A stretch of DNA of 52,797 bases from Candidatus Dadabacteria bacterium CSP1-2 (GTDB lineage: Bacteria > Desulfobacterota_D > UBA1144 > Nemesobacterales > CSP1-2): assembly GCA_001443445.1 (NCBI GenBank), contig LDXN01000014.1:1-52797 (forward strand), written 5' to 3'. A model generated the notes under the pieces. That model had not been told where the DNA came from. It did no database searches and was given only the letters and a program-made list of their open reading frames with translations. A program made the translations under genes and the position numbers. This document shows positions 16,955 to 24,267 of the stretch, in pieces; the stretch's first letter is position 1; every line of letters starts with the position of its first letter.

Positions 16955-17107
16955 AGCCACTAAGGCACAAAGGCACGGAGATCTGTTGTTACCACTACGA
17001 CACAACGACACAACACAAAGAAAAGAATTAAATAAAAAATTTTTAACATCGTGTCTTAGTGTCGTTGTGGTTAATGTTCTCTTTTGTATCTTAGTGTCTT
17101 TGTGGCT
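16955..17107. repeat. Nested imperfect inverted repeats (long hairpin)
   Basis: Four related blocks form two nested pairs: 16955-16976 pairs with 17086-17107 and 16991-17014 pairs with 17051-17071. Right-hand cores are TTAGTGTCTTTGTGGCT and TTAGTGTCGTTGTGGT. The loop of about 35 bp is AT-rich. Such TTAGTG..TTGTGG strings are common dispersed intergenic repeats. It lies directly behind the MFS stop, so the RNA could end transcription before trmI. Confidence 0.75.
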
Positions 17108-17113
17108 AAATAA

Positions 17114-18271
17114 CTACGAATCACGCTGGGGTTCAAAAAGGGTAAAAAGCAAGAACCCGAGGAAAACGAAAGCAGCGGAAATTAAATACATACTAGTAAA
17201 ACCCAAATCCCTTGCAATTACCCCAAATACAAATGCCAAAAAATTCGTACCAATTCCGAAGCAGGCATTAAATGCTCCCATAGCCTTTCCTCTCTCATCA
17301 GGATTTGCTTTATCCATCATTAATGCACTCAAGGTTGGGTATAGCATCCCATAGCTAAGACTAAATAAAAAAGAAATTAAGACGAGCTTGTATACCGAGT
17401 TTATAAAAATCATCGCTGCAATTGACAACGAAAAGACAAACAGGCTTGGTGATGCTACCCTCTTTCTTCCAAACACATCTGAAACTCTACCTCCTATTAT
17501 CCTTACAGACGTAATTGTTACAGCGTAGATAAGAAAGAAATAGAAGACATCTAAGCCCTTCGGCCTTACATATACTGAAATAAAATTGAGTACAGAGCCA
17601 AACCCACCTGCAAGGATCAAGTTTGAAAGAAGCGGTACAGAATACCTTCTCGAAAAGGCTAACCGAAAAAAATCAAGCCCATAAGGGTCAACGGAGCGTT
17701 TAAAGGGAGCATCTTTAGTTGGATAAACAAGAAGGATTGCAATCAGGCTGAATGAGGAGGTATAAATGAAGAAAAAAGAGAACCCGAGTTTTTCAATTAC
17801 CCCTTCTCCTATAGTCGGTCCTAACGCATAAGAGGCAATAGTAAATGCTCCAAATATTCCAAGCCCCTGTCCTCTTTTCATCTCAGGAATAAAATCGGCA
17901 ACAGCAGTTCCCGCAGAGGTAAAAAAGAATGCAAACCCTATCCCTTGAAGCATCCTAAGAATATAAAAAATAAGGCTTAGTTCTCTTACAAAGAGGTAAC
18001 TAAGTGAAGACGAAAACATAACGATGGCTCCAATGAGCATAAACCATCGTCTTCCATACTTGTCTATCAAGAATGCAACAAGTGGAATGGAACCGAGAGA
18101 AGTTACCCCAAATGAACCCATAATGAACCCAATGTTGGCTTCATTCCCACCTAATTTCTTTATAAATAACGGGAGAAGAAAAAAAGAGGAGAAGTTACAG
18201 AAAAGGAAGAAATTTGCAATTGTTATTAAGGAAAAATTTTTACTCTGTGTTTTATCGAGTCCTGAAAGCAT
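17114..18271 (-). CDS. Major facilitator superfamily (MFS) transporter
   Basis: A 385-residue inner-membrane protein with about 12 hydrophobic helices. The MFS signature between helices 2 and 3 is visible as PLVAFLIDKYGRRWFMLIG, and the related loop between helices 8 and 9 as GGRVSDVFGRKRVASPSL. LQGIGFAFFFTSAGTAVADFIPEMKRGQGLGIFGAFTIASYALGP in helices 4-5 resembles drug/proton antiporters of the DHA type, so export is more likely than uptake; the substrate is not evident. It is the first gene of the minus-strand run leading into trmI but is separated from it by a long hairpin. Confidence 0.88.
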   Translation of the reverse strand: MLSGLDKTQSKNFSLITIANFFLFCNFSSFFLLPLFIKKLGGNEANIGFIMGSFGVTSLGSIPLVAFLIDKYGRRWFMLIGAIVMFSSSLSYLFVRELSLIFYILRMLQGIGFAFFFTSAGTAVADFIPEMKRGQGLGIFGAFTIASYALGPTIGEGVIEKLGFSFFFIYTSSFSLIAILLVYPTKDAPFKRSVDPYGLDFFRLAFSRRYSVPLLSNLILAGGFGSVLNFISVYVRPKGLDVFYFFLIYAVTITSVRIIGGRVSDVFGRKRVASPSLFVFSLSIAAMIFINSVYKLVLISFLFSLSYGMLYPTLSALMMDKANPDERGKAMGAFNACFGIGTNFLAFVFGVIARDLGFTSMYLISAAFVFLGFLLFTLFEPQRDS

Positions 18272-18768
18272 CGGGGCTATAAGTTTACGTGCTTAGTAAC
18301 TATTTAGCCACAAATAAACAAGCTCTAATGACCAAATCTAAACTGCAATCACAAATGGCCAAATCACAAATTCCAAGCAAATCCAAAATTCCAAATTCAA
18401 GTGGTTCCCTAAAATCCTCCCTCCTTTATCGCTACCACAGAGCCCAATGTTTGGTACCTGAAATTTATAGCTTGGTGGTTGTTTGAGATTTAGTGCTTGT
18501 GATTGGAAATTTGTGGTTCCATCCGTAGCCAAAGAAGGTAGAAAAGAAAATAGGAGCGGCTTCCAGCCGCGATTTTATTCTGCACTACAACAAGGATAGG
18601 TGGGACTTTCTAGTCCCAGGTTGAAGAGCGGAGTTGATAAACCCCACATATCCTTCGTTCTTGTTTTCCAGAATTTGATTAAGTTATAGTCAATTATTTT
18701 TTACGTCTATCTTGAGCACCCTCAGCCACTATCGTATTTACTAATCCAACAATAAACACCAAAAGTTT
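18272..18768. other. Non-coding region with AT-rich and palindromic repeats
   Basis: About 500 bp without a gene. The part at 18340-18420 is a low-complexity series of CACAAATTCCAA-type strings, and 18456-18530 holds similar strings in the opposite orientation. GCGGCTtccAGCCGC (18556-18570) and TGGGACTttctAGTCCCA (18601-18618) are hairpins; the second is related to the hairpin at 23409. No coding frame is credible. Confidence 0.6.
18601..18618. repeat. Palindromic repeat with TTCT loop
   Basis: Arms TGGGACT and AGTCCCA enclose the loop TTCT, and GATAGG precedes it. The hairpin at 23409-23428 has the same loop (read AGAA on the opposite strand), the same flank and different but still paired bases in the arms, so the two appear to be homologous copies with compensatory changes. 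Confidence 0.7.
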
Positions 18769-18796
18769 TTGACAAAGGTTAATATCTTTATATAAT
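18769..18796 (+). promoter_or_regulatory. Consensus sigma-70 promoter for tRNA-Lys
   Basis: TTGACA (18769-18774), a 16-bp spacer and TATAAT (18791-18796) match both consensus hexamers exactly. The predicted start of transcription, near 18803, is about 8 bp before the mature tRNA-Lys 5' end. Confidence 0.85.
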
Positions 18797-18810
18797 CTTT
18801 GGTTTTGGTT

Positions 18811-18884
18811 GAGCCGTTAGCTCAGGCTGGTAGAGCATCTGCCTTTTAAGCAGAGGGTCGCAGGTTCGAGTCCTGCACGGCTCA
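18811..18884 (+). tRNA. tRNA-Lys (anticodon TTT)
   Basis: The acceptor GAGCCGT pairs with ACGGCTC. The D arm reads AGCTCAGGCTGGTAGAGC, the anticodon stem TCTGC/GCAGA holds the loop CTTTTAA with anticodon TTT, and the T arm is CGCAGGTTCGAGTCCTGC. The discriminator is A and CCA is not encoded. It stands behind a perfect promoter and 127 bp before tRNA-Glu. Confidence 0.97.
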
Positions 18885-19011
18885 TACGATTACGGATTTC
18901 GGTCTGACCACTTTTTCGTGCTCGCTGAGTCTTCATCGAGTATAATCGAGACTCATAAATATCGTAAATTTAAAAATCCGAAATCCGCAATCTACAATCC
19001 GAAATAAAAGT

Positions 19012-19089
19012 GTCCCCGTCGTCTAGGTAGGCCAAGGACACCGCCCTTTCAAGGCGGTAACAGGGGTTCAAATCCCCTCGGGGACGCCA
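19012..19089 (+). tRNA. tRNA-Glu (anticodon TTC)
   Basis: The acceptor GTCCCCG pairs with CGGGGAC. The anticodon stem CCGCC/GGCGG encloses CTTTCAA with anticodon TTC, and the T arm is CAGGGGTTCAAATCCCCTC-like. The discriminator G is followed by an encoded CCA (19087-19089), unlike the tRNA-Lys upstream. It is probably on the same transcript; the spacer contains ATCCGAAATCCG-type repeat strings. Confidence 0.95.
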
Positions 19090-19140
19090 ATAATTACAGT
19101 GAGTTACAACTTGATGATGTTGTCTACTCCCTTTTTTATC

Positions 19141-19174
19141 AGTGAATTTGTCAGTAACTCGTGAAAAATTCACT
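19141..19174. repeat. Inverted repeat behind tRNA-Glu
   Basis: AGTGAATTT (19141-19149) and AAATTCACT (19166-19174) are perfect 9-bp complements around a 16-nt loop. It could form a weak transcription stop for the tRNA unit, though no T run follows. GAATGTCTGTCCCA comes next (19176-19189) and has a near copy at 20609-20622. Confidence 0.5.
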
Positions 19175-19314
19175 AGAATGTCTGTCCCATTTCTAACAAT
19201 TTCTTCAGGATGACTATATCTTTCTGTTACCCTTTGTGTATTGTTGTTTTTACATAGTGCTAGAAAAGTGATATTGTAATAGGAAATCGAATCTGTTTAA
19301 TTGAGGTAATAACG

Positions 19315-19530
19315 ATGGGATCAGAGGAAATCAAAATCCCAGAAGAATTGTTGGAAGAGCTTGATAAGATAGCAAAGGAAGCCTCCAAGTCTAAATCATT
19401 CCATATCAAAAGAGCAATCAAAGCTTATTTAGAGGAGTATTACTATTTAAAGATTGCACTTGCCCGTTTAAAAGATAAGAATGACCGTCTTATCACGGAT
19501 GAGGAATTAAGAAAAGCTCTTGGCTTATAA
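19315..19530 (+). CDS. Ribbon-helix-helix antitoxin (RelB/ParD type)
   Basis: The 71-residue protein starts with a ribbon-helix-helix pattern, EEIKIPEELLEELDKIAKEASKSKSFHIKRAIKAYLEEYY, followed by an extended toxin-binding tail YLKIALARLKDKNDRLITDEELRKALGL. In RelBE/ParDE systems such proteins bind DNA as dimers and neutralise the toxin with the tail. The toxin start overlaps its 3' end, the normal order for this class. Since the toxin frame is cut short, the antitoxin may be left over as a stand-alone regulator. A GAGGTAATAACG stretch before the ATG gives a modest SD. Confidence 0.82.
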   Translation: MGSEEIKIPEELLEELDKIAKEASKSKSFHIKRAIKAYLEEYYYLKIALARLKDKNDRLITDEELRKALGL

Positions 19531-19636
19531 TCTGGTTTACAAGAAATCGGTTATAGGAGATTTAGAGAGTCTCCATAAAAAGGAAGCCCAAAGGATCAGG
19601 AATCAGATAAAAGAAGTACTCCTAAAGAACCCTTAA
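19520..19636 (+). pseudogene. Truncated RelE/ParE-type toxin
   Basis: From a TTG at 19520 that overlaps the antitoxin end by 11 bp, a 38-residue frame reads MAYNLVYKKSVIGDL, then HKKEAQRIRNQIKEVLLKNP, and stops. This is the start of a RelE/ParE toxin (beta strand plus helical hairpin), which normally has about 85-90 residues. A further VRIIKSKF-like string near 19646-19670 may be a leftover of the lost part. The catalytic C-terminal region is missing, so no active toxin is expected. Confidence 0.75.
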
Positions 19637-19796
19637 GCAAGCTAGTTAGAATTATCAAGTCAAAATTCAATGTTGACTGACAATGCTATTTAGGTCTTTT
19701 TCTATTTGGTGCATTAAAGCATTCCATTCTTAAATTTTAAAGTAATCACAAAAGGAAAAAATATTGTATAATCAGGAAAAAGTAATGGAGATAAAC

Positions 19797-20135
19797 ATGG
19801 CAGATAAAACCTTTACAAACCCATTAACTCTAAAAACAGATACACGGATTACAGCAGACAGGATTTTGGAATGTATCGAAATACTTAGATTTCAAGGCTT
19901 AGTACCCCATCTAATCAAATTTGGAATGGTAGATAAATGCCCCAAATGCGGAGAACCAACCTGGGGACTATTTATGGCTGAAGACGAAGGAGTCGAAATA
20001 GAGGATGGAGAACCCCTTGGGATTTGTCTTCAATGCAACGCCACTATATTTGTTGATGAAGATGGTAAACCAAATGCAAGCATTATTAGTAGCCAAGATT
20101 TACTAAGGGGATTACGAATAGGCAAGGGGAAATGA
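19797..20135 (+). CDS. Small protein with two CxxC motifs (zinc-ribbon-like), unknown function
   Basis: A 112-residue protein with MADKTFTNPLTLKTDTRITADRILECIEILRFQG at the start, then CPKCGEPTWGLFMAEDEG and, about 25 residues later, CLQCNATIFVDEDG. The two CxxC pairs could bind one zinc ion. The ATG at 19797 has GGAG six bases upstream and is preferred over the in-frame ATG at 19785. TATAAT at 19767-19772 is a fitting -10 box but lacks a -35. I do not recognise the family. It converges with the secreted protein gene on the other strand. Confidence 0.65.
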   Translation: MADKTFTNPLTLKTDTRITADRILECIEILRFQGLVPHLIKFGMVDKCPKCGEPTWGLFMAEDEGVEIEDGEPLGICLQCNATIFVDEDGKPNASIISSQDLLRGLRIGKGK

Positions 20136-20156
20136 TAGATTCCATTACCTTCAATA

Positions 20157-20573
20157 TTATCTTCCCCCAGATACAGGAGTAGCCCCCAAGACCTCCAGAT
20201 TTCCCGCATACATAGCCATACATCCTGCTCCCAGAGTAGCTCCACTTTTTAAATAGGTTTCCCTGCTATGAGGTGGTACAGTTACGGGTAAAACTCCAGT
20301 TTCCTGACTAATTTGCGTTCCGTAGTTTTCATATGTTGTAGAATAATATAGTACACTTATTTTAATGCCTTTATAGGCTATATCGCTTGTGTTTTCAATA
20401 GTTACATGATGGATTATGGCTGGGCAGCTCCATCCTGCATAAACATGCCAATCCGTAATTTTAATATACCACTCCGGATGATTAATCATCAGGTTTTTAA
20501 TATCTATTTCTTCAGCTATTCCTGAAGCACAAAATAGACTAGTCAGTAATAAGACTATCATCGCTTTATGCAT
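20157..20573 (-). CDS. Secreted hypothetical protein
   Basis: The 138-residue protein has a classic signal peptide (MHKAMIVLLLTSLFCASGIAEE, cleavage near 20) and AAGGAG correctly spaced before the ATG. The mature part has AGWSCPAIIHHVTIENTSDIAYKGIKISVLYYSTTYENYG and VTVPPHSRETYLKS. These are alternating beta strands resembling small immunoglobulin-like or FxLYD-type domains that describe secondary extracytoplasmic structures. Two cysteines may form a disulfide. It is likely periplasmic. I cannot assign a function and its neighbours give no clue. Confidence 0.65.
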   Translation of the reverse strand: MHKAMIVLLLTSLFCASGIAEEIDIKNLMINHPEWYIKITDWHVYAGWSCPAIIHHVTIENTSDIAYKGIKISVLYYSTTYENYGTQISQETGVLPVTVPPHSRETYLKSGATLGAGCMAMYAGNLEVLGATPVSGGR

Positions 20574-20748
20574 ATATATCTCCTTCTTATTTAATTTTAA
20601 CTAATATGGAATGCCTGTCCCAATACAATCAATATAATACGCGCTGCTTTATGGTAACTTTCGTTAATCAAACGAGATTTTTTTATTGAGTTAGAATTTT
20701 TCTTAGCATTACATGCAGCTTTGTATTTATTCCGTCTCTTATTTTCAA

Positions 20749-21060
20749 CTAAATCAAATTTGACATAACCTTTGCCTCCCAGTCGGTTGCAAGGTCTCCA
20801 AGCGCCTTTGCCAGCTTCTGTCCTTCTTTATCTTTGGCAAACACCTTATTCCATTCATCAAGGTTGGAATAATCTGAAAACTCCCAAATGGCTAAATAAT
20901 GTGGCCTAGAACCAAGGAGCACACTCCGTGAATAGAATCCGACAAGCTTAAATTGAGGAATCTTCTTTTCAAAGTGCCTTGCATACCTTCTATAGGCTTC
21001 GACTATCTGGTCTCTTTTAGCCCTTTCTCTTGGGTTAAACGATACAAAATAGAACATCAT
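20749..21060 (-). CDS. NIPSNAP/dimeric alpha-beta barrel-like small protein
   Basis: A 103-residue cytosolic protein whose pattern, YFVSFNPRERAKRDQIVEAYRRYARHFEKKIPQFKLVGFYSRSVLLGSRPHYLAIWEFSDYSNLDEWNKVF, fits a ferredoxin-like dimeric alpha-beta barrel of the NIPSNAP/EthD group: strand, long helix, strand, then a strand ending in IWEFSDYSNLDEW. AAGGAGGG lies before the ATG. Members bind small ligands or act as monooxygenases, but the sequence does not tell which. It stands alone between a secreted protein gene and rdgB. Confidence 0.7.
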   Translation of the reverse strand: MMFYFVSFNPRERAKRDQIVEAYRRYARHFEKKIPQFKLVGFYSRSVLLGSRPHYLAIWEFSDYSNLDEWNKVFAKDKEGQKLAKALGDLATDWEAKVMSNLI

Positions 21061-21119
21061 TTTCCCTCCTTAAATTGAATTAATTACACGTACAAACTTA
21101 AAATTACCATAGATTCTCT

Positions 21120-21743
21120 TTACTTGTTTATTCCCAAGTTATTTAGGCACATAATAAGCTTTCTTACTGCTAGGGCTCTATGGCTTATCTGATTTTTTTC
21201 CTCCGGCGTTAGCTCAGCCATAGTTTTATTCTTCTGAGGCACCAAGAAAACGGGATCGTACCCGAACCCGCTCTCGCCTCTTGGATCATCTACAATAATT
21301 CCATCACATCTTCCTTCTACAACGATTTCCCTTCCGCTTGCTGTGAGCCCAGTCAAACCGTCAGGAAATACTAAGGCAAGTGTACAGACAAACCTTGCTC
21401 GTCTATCACCTACCCCCTTAAGTTCCTTGAGAAGCTTCTTTATGTTTTCTTTATCGCATGCCTTTTCCCCAGCGTATCTTGATGAAAAAACCCCAGGACG
21501 TCCGCCAAGTGACTCAACTTCTAACCCGGAGTCATCAGCGAGTGTGATTTTTTTAGTAAGTCCTGAAATGATGCGCGCTTTTTTAAGCGCATTTTCCTTG
21601 AACGTTTTCTCATCCTCGACTATATCAGGAACCGAATATAGCTCTCTTAGTGAGGTAAGTCTTTCAAATACGGGACTAAGAAGAGTTGCAAACTCTCTAA
21701 TCTTTCCTTGATTCCTAGTGGCTAATAAAACCTCTTTTACCAT
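21120..21743 (-). CDS. rdgB: XTP/dITP diphosphatase (HAM1/RdgB)
   Basis: RdgB removes non-canonical purine triphosphates (XTP, dITP, ITP) from the nucleotide pool. The 207 residues are the usual length. Diagnostic motifs are ATRNQGKIREF at the start, LADDSGLEVESLGGRPGVFSSRYAG, ARFVCTLALVFPDG, and ESGFGYDPVFLVPQKNKTMAEL followed by EKNQISHRALAVRKL. All substrate- and Mg2+-binding elements are present. The ATG start fits the family and has no clear SD. Genes around it are unrelated housekeeping genes. Confidence 0.96.
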   Translation of the reverse strand: MVKEVLLATRNQGKIREFATLLSPVFERLTSLRELYSVPDIVEDEKTFKENALKKARIISGLTKKITLADDSGLEVESLGGRPGVFSSRYAGEKACDKENIKKLLKELKGVGDRRARFVCTLALVFPDGLTGLTASGREIVVEGRCDGIIVDDPRGESGFGYDPVFLVPQKNKTMAELTPEEKNQISHRALAVRKLIMCLNNLGINK

Positions 21744-21832
21744 GAATTAAATTTGAGTTTTAAGACACATAATTATATTGGCAGAATGACCATCTCAAAA
21801 TCACTTTTGAACTAAATTCAAACTCAATATTA

Positions 21833-22261
21833 TCATTCCTCATCGGGTTTTACTGTCTTAAATTTAACTGGAAGAGATGAGTTTTTTCTCCAAAACTTGA
21901 GCTCTGTGACTTTATAAGAATTTCGTTTTCTGATACTCAGGATTCCAACAACCTCATCTTTGTTCTTGTCCCAGTACAGGTAGTCGTGTGCTGAAACAGT
22001 AGGTGAAGCCTGAGGATGTGAATGTATTGAGCCGATGTAGTCTAATCCACTTGAGAAAACAATTCGCTCAATCTCGTTATAATCAGGAATTACATAATCA
22101 TAAGTAGATTCTACAATTGGTGGAATTACAATCTTTAAGACTTTATATGTACTATTTTTGAGCTTCTTTCCGAGCAAAATGCCATAAATCTCTCGCGGAT
22201 AAACACGACTTGCACGCCGCTTGAATGTACTCAGGCCACTCTCATTTATTACAAGCCTCAT
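21833..22261 (-). CDS. JAMM/MPN+ metalloprotease (Mov34/JAB family)
   Basis: A 142-residue single-domain protein with the complete JAMM zinc site: Glu24 in PREIYGILLGK and His80, His82, Ser90 and Asp93 in SIHSHPQASPTVSAHD (H-x-H-x7-S-x2-D). Bacterial and archaeal JAMM proteins cleave isopeptide or peptide bonds at the C termini of ubiquitin-like proteins such as ThiS/MoaD relatives. No E1-like or ubiquitin-like gene lies nearby, so the substrate is open. The catalytic residues indicate an active enzyme. GGGAG stands upstream of the ATG at a wide spacing. Confidence 0.88.
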   Translation of the reverse strand: MRLVINESGLSTFKRRASRVYPREIYGILLGKKLKNSTYKVLKIVIPPIVESTYDYVIPDYNEIERIVFSSGLDYIGSIHSHPQASPTVSAHDYLYWDKNKDEVVGILSIRKRNSYKVTELKFWRKNSSLPVKFKTVKPDEE

Positions 22262-22366
22262 TAATGATTCTCCCTTTAATTACTACCCCGATTAAGCACC
22301 CAGCTACCCAACGGTTGGAAACTAATTTTATAAGTTTTTATGAGGAAATGTCTAAAATCAAGCAGA

Positions 22367-22385
22367 AGAAATATCAATTATTTCT
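22367..22385 (-). terminator. Weak hairpin at the tmRNA 3' end
   Basis: AGAAATA (22367-22373) and TATTTCT (22379-22385) are perfect complements. On the minus strand the hairpin directly follows the encoded CCA of tmRNA and is followed by TCTGCTTGATTTT. The stem is AT-rich, so it may be a 3'-processing signal or a weak terminator. Confidence 0.45.
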
Positions 22386-22742
22386 GGTGGAGGCGCTGGG
22401 AATCGAACCCAGGTCCGAAGAAGAGCCTCACCCTGCGTCTACATGCTTATCCCATCTTTTGGTTCTCGCAGTGATAACTCCGATAGGCAGGATTTTCACT
22501 GCTAACTTGTGAGTTTGTCTCATCTGCCGGTGTCACAAGTACCACCAGCAGACAAGCCCGTCTAGCTCACGCCTCACAAAAACCCAACGGGCGAGGTTTT
22601 TGGAGACGCCGCTGCTCTAGTTAGGCAGCAAGTGCATTGATTGGTTCGGCACTTATTATGTGCTCTGCCAGTTTTACGAGTTAGCAGAAACTCGACATGC
22701 AGCTTGGGTTATCCCATTCCCCGTCGAAGCCAGATCGCCCCC
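22385..22742 (-). ncRNA. ssrA: Transfer-messenger RNA (tmRNA, ssrA)
   Basis: On the minus strand the RNA begins GGGGGCGATCTGGCTTCGAC and ends with a T arm GGGTTCGATTCCC and CCTCCACCA. The tRNA-like ends pair over 7 bp (one G-U), and CCA is encoded. The tag frame at 22668-22621 reads AEHIISAEPINALAA followed by TAA, with the typical hydrophobic ALAA end that proteases recognise. The 358-nt length is usual for a one-piece tmRNA. It lies 61 bp behind smpB, its protein partner, and both are read in the same direction. It frees stalled ribosomes and tags the partial proteins. Confidence 0.97.
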
Positions 22743-22803
22743 ACTTGTCAAAGAACAATTAATCGAATAGAAAACATAGTTATAAATAAATTTGAATTAA
22801 AAA

Positions 22804-23352
22804 TTAATAACGCTTTTTTAACTCTTTGTCTACTTCCCTTTGGGCTTCACGGCGTTTTATATCTTCACGCTTGTCATAAGCCTTTTTTCCTTTTGCGAGC
22901 GCCAGTTCAACCTTGGCACGTCTGTTTTTAAAATAAATCTTTATAGGTATTAAAGTATAACCTTTAATCCTCGTCTTTCCAATTAGGCGATTGATTTCTC
23001 GTTTGTGGAGAAGGAGTTTTCTTTCCCTCCTTGGATCGTGATTAAACCGATTTGCGCCTTCATATGGAGCTATATAACTGTTAATTAGAAACACCTCACT
23101 CCCCTGGATCATCGCAAAGCCTTCTTTCAGGCTTGCTTGACCATCGCGGAGGGATTTTACCTCAGAGCCTTTGAGCTCGATTCCAGCTTCAAACTTTTCT
23201 TCTAAGAAGAAATCCCTGTGCGCCTTTGGATTCTGACATACAACCTTTTCCACTCTGTTAAATATAGCAATCGTGTGTTGAAAATCAACTTGAGAATCGT
23301 CTAAAGGGTCACGCGCTTCTGGAGGATTGGGTGAGCAATGAATCTTACTCAT
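22804..23352 (-). CDS. smpB: SmpB, tmRNA-binding protein
   Basis: SmpB binds the tRNA-like part of tmRNA and places it in the empty A site of stalled ribosomes. The OB-fold core is complete: VCQNPKAHRDFFLEEKFEAGIELKGSEVKSLRDG, then INSYIAPYEGANRFNHDPRRERKLLLHKREI, and YFKNRRAKVELALAKGKKAYDKREDIKRRE, ending in the basic helical tail. The frame opens at an ATG giving 182 residues, about 30 more than usual. A GTG at 23253 would give the normal start MEKVVCQNPKAH. Neither start has a strong SD, so the extension (SKIHCSPNPPEARDP) may not be translated. tmRNA follows directly. Confidence 0.94.
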   Translation of the reverse strand: MSKIHCSPNPPEARDPLDDSQVDFQHTIAIFNRVEKVVCQNPKAHRDFFLEEKFEAGIELKGSEVKSLRDGQASLKEGFAMIQGSEVFLINSYIAPYEGANRFNHDPRRERKLLLHKREINRLIGKTRIKGYTLIPIKIYFKNRRAKVELALAKGKKAYDKREDIKRREAQREVDKELKKRY

Positions 23353-23384
23353 TGCCTACTTTCCCATTTTTTATTGTGGCGATA

Positions 23385-23428
23385 GACGAGACATTCTTGT
23401 CTCGTCTTGTGGGGTTAGAAAACCCCAC
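23385..23428. repeat. Two adjacent palindromic repeats
   Basis: GACGAGACA (23385-23393) and TGTCTCGTC (23398-23406) enclose the loop TTCT. GTGGGGTT (23409-23416) and AACCCCAC (23421-23428) enclose AGAA. The second unit, with its flank CTATC, is homologous to 18594-18618, with arm changes that preserve pairing. They lie upstream of smpB. Confidence 0.75.
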
Positions 23429-23476
23429 CTATCTATATTATCTATACCGCAAACTATCAACTTACTTTTGGATAGA

Positions 23477-23495
23477 TCACGAGTCTTGCTCGTGA
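23477..23495. repeat. Palindromic repeat with TCTTG loop
   Basis: TCACGAG and CTCGTGA pair perfectly around TCTTG. The hairpin at 45229-45249 shares ACGAG-TCTTG-CTCGT, but its next base pair is A-T instead of C-G, a compensated change. It lies in a 305-bp gap between smpB and dtd that has no gene. Confidence 0.7.
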
Positions 23496-23657
23496 CCATG
23501 TAATCTTCTACCATTAAGAATGTTAGGCTACTTAGCTTTTGATGTCCTCAACTGAGGAGATCGTTCAACTCGTCTAACTATAATTGAAGATAATGCACTC
23601 TCTTTTGAAAATCGGAAATCAACAGGAACCTTGATAGAAAACAGTTTTGGACAGTCC

Positions 23658-24107
23658 CTAAAATAATTGTCTACTATCTAATAAAATCGTTACAGGTCCC
23701 GAATTGATAAGATACACGTCCATGAGAGCACGGAATCTCCCCGTCTCAACTTTAATGCCACTTTTTCTTATTTCCTCTACAAAAAGTTCGTATAGCCTTT
23801 CAGCTACATCTGGCGGTGCGGCTTCATCAAACGAAGGGCGTCTTCCTTTTCGGCAGTCGCCATAAAGGGTAAATTGAGAGACAGCTAAAATTTCGCCTTT
23901 TACTTCTGAAATTGATAAATTGATTTTTCCCGCCTCATCTTCAAATATCCTTAACCCTGTAACCTTATCAGCTAAATATCGAACATCCTCTTCAGTATCA
24001 TCTTTTCGAACTCCAAGAAGTACTAGAAAACCTTGTCCGATTTTTCCAATTACCTCTCCATCTACTTCGACCCTTGCCTCTTGCACCCTCTGTATTACAG
24101 CTCTCAT
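23658..24107 (-). CDS. dtd: D-aminoacyl-tRNA deacylase
   Basis: Dtd removes D-amino acids (and glycine mischarged on tRNA-Ala) from tRNAs and so guards translation. The 149-residue length is exact for the family. Visible are [33 protein letters not shown], the active-site [17 protein letters not shown] (SQFTL motif) and the C-terminal [11 protein letters not shown] in the position of the NxGPxT motif with its cross-subunit cis Gly-Pro. AAGGAG lies before the ATG. It follows smpB and tmRNA upstream-wise on the same strand, separated by palindromic repeats. Confidence 0.96.
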   Translation of the reverse strand: MRAVIQRVQEARVEVDGEVIGKIGQGFLVLLGVRKDDTEEDVRYLADKVTGLRIFEDEAGKINLSISEVKGEILAVSQFTLYGDCRKGRRPSFDEAAPPDVAERLYELFVEEIRKSGIKVETGRFRALMDVYLINSGPVTILLDSRQLF

Positions 24108-24267
24108 CTAGTCGCTCCTTGTGTTATGTTCTGTCTCTATTCTTGCAGTAGTTTTACGATAAATCGAAAAAATCAACTTTAAAAATGACTTTATTTTATT
24201 ATTTCTTAAAAAATAGTACAATTGGATTATAAAACCTTATAGTGAAGGAGACGTAAAATGAGGAAAA

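Noticed and set aside
18811-19089. tRNA genes as a prophage or island attachment site
   Set aside because: I found no second copy of either tRNA 3' end in the window and no integrase gene.
22225-22931. Plus-strand frames over tmRNA and the smpB end
   Set aside because: They cross a structured RNA gene and an antisense smpB; no protein character.
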